DNA of 7,158 bases from Akkermansia muciniphila (GTDB taxonomy: Bacteria; Verrucomicrobiota; Verrucomicrobiia; Limisphaerales; UBA9464): the NCBI GenBank assembly GCA_945873715.1, contig CAMCFL010000155.1:1-7158 (forward strand). Reading direction: 5' to 3'. Positions 1 through 4,092 of this stretch are shown piece after piece (position 1 is the first letter of the stretch; each line of letters opens with the position of its first letter). Position numbers and translations under genes: made by a program. The notes under the pieces are model-generated. The model was not told where the DNA came from and searched no databases. It worked only from the letters and a program-made list of their open reading frames with translations.

Positions 1-114
1 CAGGAAGTAGCTTTCGTAATCCTTTCCGGCACTCCGGCCGACGAAGAGACCGATGGCGAGGTAAACGGCAAAGGCCACCGCCATGATGGACCAGTCAAGA
101 GTTGTCAGATGCAT
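1..114 (-). CDS. Na+/solute symporter (SSS family), N-terminal fragment
   Basis: The 38 codons visible begin with ATG at 114-112 and run off the left edge of the window. The protein starts MHLTTLDWSIMAVAF, then one hydrophobic segment (about residues 8-26), then GRSAGKDYESYFL. That arrangement, a first membrane helix followed by a charged turn and an S-x-x-(D/E)-Y/F-F-L stretch, is the usual N-terminus of sodium:solute symporters, which import sugars, amino acids or organic acids with Na+ at the inner membrane. The substrate cannot be told from this piece. No good Shine-Dalgarno lies before the ATG. The gene diverges from rpmB across a 133-base gap. Family is likely, subfamily unknown. Confidence 0.75.
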   Translation of the reverse strand, partial: MHLTTLDWSIMAVAFAVYLAIGLFVGRSAGKDYESYFL

Positions 115-197
115 ACGGGATCGCCGCTTTGTGTGATGCGTCAGGAGAGCAAAGGGATCGGTCTGCAACCAAGCTGAATTAATCGCTTGCTGACAAT

Positions 198-218
198 CAG
201 TGGCACTGGTACCCACTG
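198..218 (+). promoter_or_regulatory. rpmB leader: inverted repeat and weak promoter candidate
   Basis: CAGTGG at 198-203 and CCACTG at 213-218 form a 6-bp stem with a 9-base loop, 29 bases before the rpmB start. The same stretch contains a weak promoter-like pair, TTGCTG at 187-192 and TACCCA at 210-215 with a 17-base spacer. The two readings compete: the repeat could be an operator, an mRNA leader hairpin, or chance. No function is shown by the sequence. Confidence 0.25.
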
Positions 219-247
219 CGCCTCTTTTCGAAAGAAGGTTCTGAATT

Positions 248-517
248 ATGTCTCGGATTTGCAGCGTGACCGGAAAACGCCCCATCAAGGGCAATCACAT
301 CTGGCGGTCGGGTAAGGCGAAGAAGAAGGGCGGCATCGGCACGCACGTGACGGCCATCACCAAGCGGCGGTTCTTTCCGAACCTGCAGCGGGTGAAGGTC
401 CTGCTCCCGTCCGGCGAGGTTCGCTACATTCGCGTTGCCGTTTCCGCCCTGAAAAAGGGTCTGGTGGTCAAGGCACCGCCCCGCACCTGGAAGAAGGAAG
501 TCGCGGCCGCGAAGTAA
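248..517 (+). CDS. rpmB: 50S ribosomal protein L28 (bL28)
   Basis: bL28 is a small structural protein of the large ribosomal subunit. The 89-residue product starts MSRICSVTGKRP, followed by GN at 15-16, and has the diagnostic TKRRFFPNLQ block at 38-47 and the C-terminal VRYIRVAVSALKKGL stretch. Residues about 22-36 (GKAKKKGGIGTHVTA) form a basic loop that is absent from E. coli L28 but resembles the one in chlamydial L28, which supports a PVC-group source. Only one Cys (C5) is present near the N-terminus, so the zinc-binding CxxC form of the family is not seen. The start is fixed by AGAAGG at 233-238, nine bases before the ATG. The gene is not beside rpmG here and appears to be a single transcription unit ended by the hairpin at 632-661. 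Confidence 0.96.
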   Translation: MSRICSVTGKRPIKGNHIWRSGKAKKKGGIGTHVTAITKRRFFPNLQRVKVLLPSGEVRYIRVAVSALKKGLVVKAPPRTWKKEVAAAK

Positions 518-631
518 TCGCGATTGCAAGTGTCCTGATCCCGGCCGTTTGACGACGGGTCCGTCCTTCGACTTTTCCTGGCCCCATGGGACGGGGGGAA
601 CGTGGCGGGATCGCGGAGTCGTGAAATCAAG

Positions 632-669
632 CAAGGTCGCCTGAAAAATCAGGCGGCCTTGTTGTGTTT
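632..669. terminator. Probable bidirectional intrinsic terminator between rpmB and smpB
   Basis: The arms 632-644 (CAAGGTCGCCTGA) and 649-661 pair over 13 bp with one G-U, closed by an AAAA loop. On the plus strand it is followed by TTGTGTTTC, a moderate U-tract suiting rpmB. On the minus strand it is followed by CTTGATTTC, so the same hairpin can serve convergent smpB. The minus-strand 3' region of smpB also has a small palindrome at 729-742 with no T-run, which is not a terminator by itself. Confidence 0.8.
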
Positions 670-741
670 CGATGGGGTTGCAGAGGGATACCGACGATTG
701 GGAGGGCGCGATGCCCGGTCGTAGCGACCGCCCCGGGGCGG

Positions 742-1197
742 CTATCGTCCCTTGCGCAGGCTGGAGAGGACCCGTTGCACTTCACGGTCTGCTTCCCGCT
801 TCTTCAGGTCTTCGCGTTTGTCCCCGAAGTCCTTCCCACGTCCGACGGCGAGGCGAACCTTCACCCGGTTGCCTTTCCAGTAGAACGCCAGCGGCACCAA
901 GGCATGTCCCTTGATGTTGGTGAGTCCTTCAAGTCGTCGAATCTCCGATTTGTTCAGCAACAGTCGCCGGGGCGTCTTGGGGATGTGATTGTAGACGTTA
1001 CCGTGCGAGTACTCGTCGATGTGGGCGCTATACAGCCAGGCCTGGCCCTTCTCGATCCGCGCAAAGGCCTCGGTGATCTGGCCGCGGCCGGCCCGCAAGG
1101 ACTTCACCTCGGTGCCGCGGAGGACCAATCCGGCTTCGACTGTCTCGAGGATCTCGTAGTCGCGACGCGCCTTGGCGTTGTGGAGGATGTCGGGCAC
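742..1197 (-). CDS. smpB: SsrA-binding protein SmpB (trans-translation)
   Basis: SmpB binds tmRNA and delivers it to stalled ribosomes so that the nascent chain is tagged and the ribosome released. The 151-residue protein has the family landmarks in order: NAKARRDY (7-14), LRGTEVKSLR (26-35), IPKTPRRLLLNKSEI (72-86), and a basic C-terminal tail with GKDFGDKRED (121-130) that enters the mRNA channel. The start is GTG at 1197-1195. No upstream in-frame ATG, GTG or TTG was found near it, and family conservation needs residues right up to it. There is no visible Shine-Dalgarno. Instead a terminator hairpin with its U-tract ends at the base just before the GTG. rpoZ lies upstream on the same strand, 73 bases away. 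No ssrA gene is seen in the window. Confidence 0.95.
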   Translation of the reverse strand: MPDILHNAKARRDYEILETVEAGLVLRGTEVKSLRAGRGQITEAFARIEKGQAWLYSAHIDEYSHGNVYNHIPKTPRRLLLNKSEIRRLEGLTNIKGHALVPLAFYWKGNRVKVRLAVGRGKDFGDKREDLKKREADREVQRVLSSLRKGR

Positions 1198-1228
1198 AAA
1201 AAAGAAGCCGGAGACACAGTCCCCGGCC
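1198..1228 (-). terminator. Intrinsic terminator after rpoZ, touching the smpB start
   Basis: Read on the minus strand, GCCGGGGAC (1227-1219) pairs with GTCTCCGGC (1215-1207) over 9 bp with one G-U, around a TGT loop. It is followed at once by TTCTTTTTT (1206-1198). Base 1228 can add a G-U pair. This is a textbook rho-independent terminator 42 bases after the rpoZ stop. Its T-run ends at the base before the smpB GTG, so it either separates the two genes or acts as an attenuator for smpB. Confidence 0.85.
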
Positions 1229-1270
1229 GTCTGGCAATTTACAGGAGCGGCTCCCGGTGGGAACCGTGGG

Positions 1271-1489
1271 TCAGGTGATCTCCTTGTCCTTCAGTTCCCA
1301 ACCAATTTTTTCTTCGATGATCTCGAGCAAGGCGATGTCCGCCAAGCCCATCCCCGGGGCGACTTCAACGAGGGGGCGGCTGAAGCCGCCACCGCCGTTG
1401 AGTTGCCGCACCCGGCGGGAAATCAGGTTCACCAGAACGTGGGGGTTACCCACCTTCTCCAAGGCTCTCTTTGTCAGTTCCGAGTTCAT
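1271..1489 (-). CDS. rpoZ: DNA-directed RNA polymerase omega subunit
   Basis: Omega helps fold and assemble the beta-prime subunit of RNA polymerase. From the ATG at 1489-1487 the product has 72 residues. The omega pattern is visible: ALEKVGNPHVLVNLISRRVRQL at 9-30, matching the conserved (K/R)-x-G-N-x-(F/H)-x-L-V-x-x-x-(S/A)-R-R-x-R-Q-(L/M) helix, then a Gly-rich turn (32-35), R38-P39, and DIALLEIIEEKI (51-62), matching the family's A-L-x-E-I-x-E-x-x-I end helix. E. coli omega is 91 residues, so this is a short form. A TTG two codons upstream (1495) is in frame, but the ATG is preferred. No clear Shine-Dalgarno exists; the leader is a GATTTGGGAAT tandem repeat. A terminator follows at 1198-1228. 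Confidence 0.85.
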   Translation of the reverse strand: MNSELTKRALEKVGNPHVLVNLISRRVRQLNGGGGFSRPLVEVAPGMGLADIALLEIIEEKIGWELKDKEIT

Positions 1490-1519
1490 TCCCAAATCAT
1501 TCCCAAATCACTCCAAATC
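1488..1519 (-). repeat. Short tandem repeat in the rpoZ leader
   Basis: On the plus strand ATTCCCAAATC occurs at 1488-1498 and again at 1499-1509, followed by the degenerate copy ACTCCAAATC at 1510-1519. On the rpoZ strand this gives GGGAATG twice, so the rpoZ ATG (1489) has a duplicate ATG at 1500-1498. That upstream ATG opens a four-codon frame, M-I-W-E-stop, whose TGA overlaps the rpoZ ATG as ATGA. Confidence 0.8.
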
Positions 1520-1595
1520 GGCCTGACAACCTAGCGGTCAACAGCCCAGGCAAGCAATGTGATTTTTCCCGGGTGCGCTTGGGCGTCTGACGGGA

Positions 1596-1799
1596 TCAGT
1601 TGGCGAGTTTGGTCCGGAGTGTTCGCAGCGCCATTTCCTGTTGGACCTCCGTACCCAGCACCAGGACCTGGTCACCCGGCGCGAGTTCCTTGCCGGGGCC
1701 GGGATTGACGATCGATTGCTCGCCCCTTGCGATGCCGACCATGCTCGCCCCCATCTCGCGTCGGAGGCCAATTTTGCGGATGACTTTCGGGAGCGACAG
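1596..1799 (-). pseudogene. C-terminal remnant of an RCK_C (TrkA_C) domain protein
   Basis: About 67 codons ending in TGA at 1598-1596 encode a piece starting LSLPKVIRKIGLRREMGA and continuing through VGIARGEQSIVNPGP and LAPGDQVLVLG. That pattern, [LI]RxxxGAxxVxIxR...I.NPGP...L.PGDxVLVLG, is the ligand-binding RCK_C fold found at the C-terminus of K+ channel/transport regulators and CPA2 (Kef-type) cation:proton antiporters. The first beta-strand region and everything N-terminal, including any RCK_N or membrane part, are missing. The frame stays open upstream only through the tRNA terminator (1811-1844) and into tRNA-Glu, so it is not coding there. The first conventional in-frame start within the homologous part is ATG at 1754, leaving 52 residues, which is less than a domain. 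It is read as a truncated gene. A very short free-standing RCK_C peptide is possible but unlikely. Confidence 0.7.
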
Positions 1800-1810
1800 A
1801 CAGTCGGGGG

Positions 1811-1844
1811 ACAAACAAAAAGTCCCGCGACGAAGCGCGGGACT
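1811..1844 (-). terminator. Intrinsic terminator of the tRNA-Lys/tRNA-Glu unit
   Basis: On the minus strand AGTCCCGCG (1844-1836) pairs perfectly with CGCGGGACT (1829-1821) over 9 bp, with a CTTCGT loop, followed by TTTTGTTTGT (1820-1811). It sits 16 bases past the CCA end of tRNA-Glu and is a strong rho-independent signal for the tRNA transcript. Confidence 0.92.
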
Positions 1845-1859
1845 CATTTCCTGCAACGA

Positions 1860-1935
1860 TGGCGACCCCACGGGGATTCGAACCCCGGTTACTGCCGTGA
1901 AAGGGCGGTGTCCTAGGCCTCTAGACGATGGGGTC
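1860..1935 (-). tRNA. tRNA-Glu (anticodon UUC), CCA encoded
   Basis: The cloverleaf is complete on the minus strand. The acceptor GACCCCA (1935-1929) pairs with TGGGGTC (1870-1864), the discriminator G is at 1863, and CCA is encoded at 1862-1860. The D-arm begins GTCTAGAGG. The anticodon loop is CTTTCAC with anticodon TTC at 1901-1899, and the T-arm CGGGG-TTCGAAT-CCCCG is perfect. The sequence follows bacterial tRNA-Glu closely (GTCTAGAGGC, AGGACACCGCC). One oddity is that the anticodon stem CCGCC/GGCAG contains a C·A mismatch at the second pair (28·42). The gene lies 93 bases downstream of tRNA-Lys in the same transcript. Confidence 0.95.
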
Positions 1936-2028
1936 GCAGACCGTTGTGCTTCGATTAGCCGGTTGGACCAACGGTTGTCACGCCGTAATTCCTTCCAGAC
2001 CAAACTTAGCACCTAAATCCAGCACTGA

Positions 2029-2103
2029 TGGTGGGCCGGCAGGGATTTGAACCCTGGACCAACGGCTTAAAAGGCCGCTGCTCTACCGCTGAGCTACCGG
2101 CCC
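2029..2103 (-). tRNA. tRNA-Lys (anticodon UUU), CCA encoded
   Basis: The minus strand gives acceptor GGGCCGG (2103-2097) pairing with CCGGCCC (2039-2033), discriminator A at 2032 and encoded CCA at 2031-2029. The D-stem is GCTC/GAGC, the anticodon stem GCGGC/GCCGT closes loop CTTTTAA with anticodon TTT (2071-2069), and the T-arm is CAGGG-TTCAAAT-CCCTG. All stems pair, with one G-U in the anticodon stem. It is the first gene of a two-tRNA unit with tRNA-Glu, driven by the promoter candidate at 2122-2149. Confidence 0.95.
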
Positions 2104-2121
2104 TTTTCAGCGCGGGCGGGC

Positions 2122-2149
2122 ACCTTACGCAGCAAAGCGCTTGGTGCAA
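2122..2149 (-). promoter_or_regulatory. Candidate sigma70-type promoter for the tRNA unit
   Basis: On the minus strand TTGCAC (2149-2144) and TAAGGT (2127-2122) are separated by 16 bases. The -10 ends 18 bases before the mature tRNA-Lys 5' end. The stretch just downstream, GCCCGCCCGCGC, is extremely GC-rich, like the discriminator of stringently controlled stable-RNA promoters in well-studied bacteria. Growth-rate control is therefore an inference. Confidence 0.5.
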
Positions 2150-2162
2150 GTTTGTTTTTCAG

Positions 2163-2198
2163 CCGGAACACGACTGGACTGGGTCGTTTCCGGTTTTT
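2163..2198 (+). terminator. Terminator-like hairpin in the ROK gene leader
   Basis: CCGGAACACGAC (2163-2174) pairs with GTCGTTTCCGG (2183-2193) over 11 bp with a single bulged C at 2169 and an 8-base loop, followed directly by TTTTT (2194-2198). The T-run is on the plus strand only, 43 bases before the ROK ATG. No plus-strand gene lies upstream within 1.6 kb, so it may be an attenuator, or it may stop antisense transcription running over the tRNAs. Confidence 0.75.
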
Positions 2199-2241
2199 GC
2201 CCTTTCGCCCACCTTCGACCTGTGGCAGGTACGCCTCCTCT

Positions 2242-3129
2242 ATGCGGCAACTGATCGGGATCGACCTCGGGGGAACCGCCATCAAGGCGGTGGTGGTGAA
2301 GGAAGATGGCCAGCTTCTGGAGCAGACCAATCATCCTTTCGTGGACCGGGAGATGGAATGGGCCCGGGCCATCCGCCACCTGGTGACCCGCTTCGAGCAG
2401 GACCACGGGAAAGCCGACGCCGTGGGAGTGTCCGCTCCGGGTCTGGCGGCCCGATCCGGCCGTTGCATTGCCGATCTTCCTGGGCGGTTGGAGGGATTGG
2501 AGAATCTGGATTGGACGACTTATCTGGGACGGAGCCGAACGGTCCCGGTCCTGAATGACGCGCATGCGGCACTGCTTGGCGAGGCCTGGCTCGGTGCCGC
2601 CCGTGGGATGGAAGATGTGGCCATGCTCACCCTGGGAACCGGGGTGGGCGGCGCCGCCATCGTGGATCACCGGCTGTTGAAGGGGCACATCGGACGCGCC
2701 GGGCACCTGGGACATATCTCGGTGGATTTCAATGGTCCGCCCGATGATGTGAATGCGCCGGGAAGCATCGAACTGGAGATCGGCCACAAGACGGTGGCCG
2801 CACGCAGCGCAGGACGATTCCGATCGAGTCGGGAGTTGGTCGAAGCGCACCTGACGGGGGATGCCGAGGCGACGCGCCTGTGGCTGCGTTCGGTGAAGGC
2901 ACTGGCGGCCTGCGTCACTTCGATCATCAACGTCCTTGATCCCGAGGCGGTGATCATCGGTGGCGGCGTGGCCAAGGCCGGTCCGGCCCTTTTCGCGCCG
3001 CTTCAGGCGCATCTCGACCAGTTCGAATGGCGCCCGGGGGGAGCCCAGGTGCGGATCATCCCGCCGGTACTGGGGGACATCGCCGGAGCCTACGGATCGG
3101 CGTGGAATGCGCTGAAGACCTTGAGTTGA
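2242..3129 (+). CDS. ROK-family protein, putative sugar kinase (glucokinase-like)
   Basis: ROK proteins mostly phosphorylate hexoses such as glucose, fructose, ManNAc or GlcNAc using ATP; some are repressors. The 295 residues carry the phosphate-1 loop IGIDLGGTAIKA (5-16), the catalytic-base segment LNDAHAALLGEAWLGAARG (104-122, D106 the likely base), phosphate-2 LGTGVGGA (131-138), the ROK histidine segment RAGHLGH (152-158) and the adenosine motif VIIGGGVAKAG (238-248). No DNA-binding helix-turn-helix precedes the kinase, so an enzyme is favoured over a repressor. The CxCGxxGC zinc motif expected after GHLGH is missing; DFNGPPDDVNAPGSIE (162-177) stands in its place. The ATG at 2242 is chosen because the conserved MRQLIGIDLGG begins there, although a longer open frame exists. 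The Shine-Dalgarno is weak (AGG at 2227-2229). It stands alone and its leader contains a terminator-like hairpin. The substrate cannot be named. Confidence 0.88.
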   Translation: MRQLIGIDLGGTAIKAVVVKEDGQLLEQTNHPFVDREMEWARAIRHLVTRFEQDHGKADAVGVSAPGLAARSGRCIADLPGRLEGLENLDWTTYLGRSRTVPVLNDAHAALLGEAWLGAARGMEDVAMLTLGTGVGGAAIVDHRLLKGHIGRAGHLGHISVDFNGPPDDVNAPGSIELEIGHKTVAARSAGRFRSSRELVEAHLTGDAEATRLWLRSVKALAACVTSIINVLDPEAVIIGGGVAKAGPALFAPLQAHLDQFEWRPGGAQVRIIPPVLGDIAGAYGSAWNALKTLS

Positions 3130-3165
3130 ACGGAAAGGAGTGCGGTCCTCACTGGGGCTGGGCAT

Positions 3166-3202
3166 GAAAAAGGTGCCCTGGAGCCAGAGGCTGCGGGGCA
3201 CC
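3166..3202 (-). terminator. Intrinsic terminator for the 34-aa basic protein gene
   Basis: On the minus strand GGTGCCC (3202-3196) pairs with GGGCACC (3178-3172), with an inner helix AGCC/GGCT (3189-3192 with 3183-3186 region) inside the loop, followed by TTTTTC (3171-3166). It lies 67 bases after the small gene's stop. The plus strand has no T-run here, so the convergent ROK gene is not served by it. Confidence 0.75.
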
Positions 3203-3269
3203 GTTGGTAGGCCGGACGACCGGAGAGCGGTCGAGGCTTATCCTGGTTGGAACCGTGGCCTTGAAAGGC

Positions 3270-3374
3270 TCAGGACTTTTTGCGTGCGGCCTCCGACTTG
3301 ACGTTGTCCTTCCTGCGACGCAGGTAGGAAGTGCGGCGGCGGCGTTTCTCGATTTTGTTGTGTTGCTGGCCCAT
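3270..3374 (-). CDS. 34-residue highly basic protein, possibly ribosome-associated
   Basis: ATG at 3374-3372 to TGA at 3272-3270 encodes 34 residues beginning MGQQHNKIEKRRRRTSYL. It has 8 Arg, 6 Lys and 3 acidic residues (net about +11), with an RRRR block at 11-14, RRRK at 19-22 and RKK at 31-33. There is no membrane segment or signal. Very short Arg/Lys-rich proteins of this kind are usually ribosome- or RNA-bound, and from memory MGQQHNK-type proteins recur in Verrucomicrobiota, but that was not checked. A purine stretch AAGAAG (3382-3377) lies three bases before the ATG, close for a Shine-Dalgarno. The gene has its own terminator (3166-3202) and diverges from the lipoprotein gene with only 43 bases between the two start codons. 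Confidence 0.72.
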   Translation of the reverse strand: MGQQHNKIEKRRRRTSYLRRRKDNVKSEAARKKS

Positions 3375-3417
3375 AGCTTCTTGTATTGCGGAAATGACTT
3401 TAGCTTCGGGGTGTAAA

Positions 3418-4092
3418 ATGCGGATTCAACCGGGGTGCATCAACCTCTTTTTCGGCCTGTTCCTTTGGCTTTGCCTGGGAGCGGGGTGTGCGACGGGTGA
3501 CGATTCCTCGAGTTCCTCCAAGGATTCGAAGGAGCAGAAGGACGAAAAGCCTGAAAAGCAGGCAACGACGATCGAGTTCCGGAGCGAGACCCCTTCGATT
3601 GGGATGGGGACGGGTCGCATCAAGGTATTCCGGGCCCATCCAGTGACCTTGAACGTTGAGAAGAACGCCTTTGTGGATGGCGGTTTCGTTGAGCAGGCGC
3701 GCCTGATCGATGGTCTGGCAGGCCCAATGATCTACATCAAGTTCACGACCCAGGGCGCACTCCGGTTGCAGATGGCCACGGTAACCCGCCCGGGCAGGCG
3801 AATCGCGATCTACGCCCGCTGGACGGAAGGGAGATGGCTCGGGGCACCGTTGATCACCAAGCCCCTAGAGGATGGCGAGATCCTTTTCACCCCGGACGCG
3901 ACCCGGGACGAGGCGGAGCGGATTGTTCGCGGTCTGAACAACGTGGCGATCAAGCTGGAGAACCAGAAGAAGCCGGACAAGAAGGCGGAACAGGCCGCCA
4001 AGAAGAGGCAGGAGAAGGCGAAGAGCGCCAGCAAGGTCGCGCGTGAGAACGACAAGACGTCGACGCCCGACGAGGAGATGTTCCTCAAATGA
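3418..4092 (+). CDS. Lipoprotein with SecDF_P1_head-like domain
   Basis: The 224-residue product begins with a lipoprotein signal: a hydrophobic core at 8-22 and lipobox LGAGC with C24 the predicted lipidated residue. A Ser/Lys/Glu linker (about 30-48) follows. Residues about 68-178 match the layout of the SecD P1-head subdomain: FVDGGFVEQARLIDG, GPMIYIKFTTQGALRL, GRRIAIYARW, GAPLITKPLEDGEILF, and an EAERIVRGLNN end helix. The tail (180-224) is Lys/Ala/Glu-rich and probably helical or disordered. It has no SecD membrane part, so it is not the translocase. It is expected to be anchored in the envelope facing the periplasm. GGGGTG (3408-3413) serves as ribosome binding site; an in-frame upstream ATG at 3331 would bury the signal peptide and is rejected. 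Its stop overlaps the M23 gene by ATGA, so the pair is probably one operon. Function is unknown. Confidence 0.82.
   Translation: MRIQPGCINLFFGLFLWLCLGAGCATGDDSSSSSKDSKEQKDEKPEKQATTIEFRSETPSIGMGTGRIKVFRAHPVTLNVEKNAFVDGGFVEQARLIDGLAGPMIYIKFTTQGALRLQMATVTRPGRRIAIYARWTEGRWLGAPLITKPLEDGEILFTPDATRDEAERIVRGLNNVAIKLENQKKPDKKAEQAAKKRQEKAKSASKVARENDKTSTPDEEMFLK

Noticed and set aside
716..742. Paired small palindromes (CGGTCG/CGACCG and CCGCCCCGGGGCGG) just after smpB, considered as a terminator or REP element
   Set aside because: There is no T-run on either strand and no second copy in the window; the hairpin at 632-661 is a far better terminator.
664..1278. Plus-strand open frame of 204 codons across smpB
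   Set aside because: smpB on the minus strand matches its family end to end; the plus frame also crosses two terminator/intergenic regions.
1964..2065. 11-base direct repeat TGGACCAACGG in the tRNA spacer (1964-1974) and in tRNA-Lys (2055-2065), considered as an attachment site
   Set aside because: It is too short and partly self-complementary, and no integrase or second tRNA end accompanies it; probably chance.
2125..3201. Long minus-strand open frame (358 codons) opposite the ROK gene
   Set aside because: It is the antisense shadow of a GC-rich gene with complete ROK motifs; its translation is Arg/Pro/His-rich without any recognisable domain, and it runs through a tRNA promoter region.
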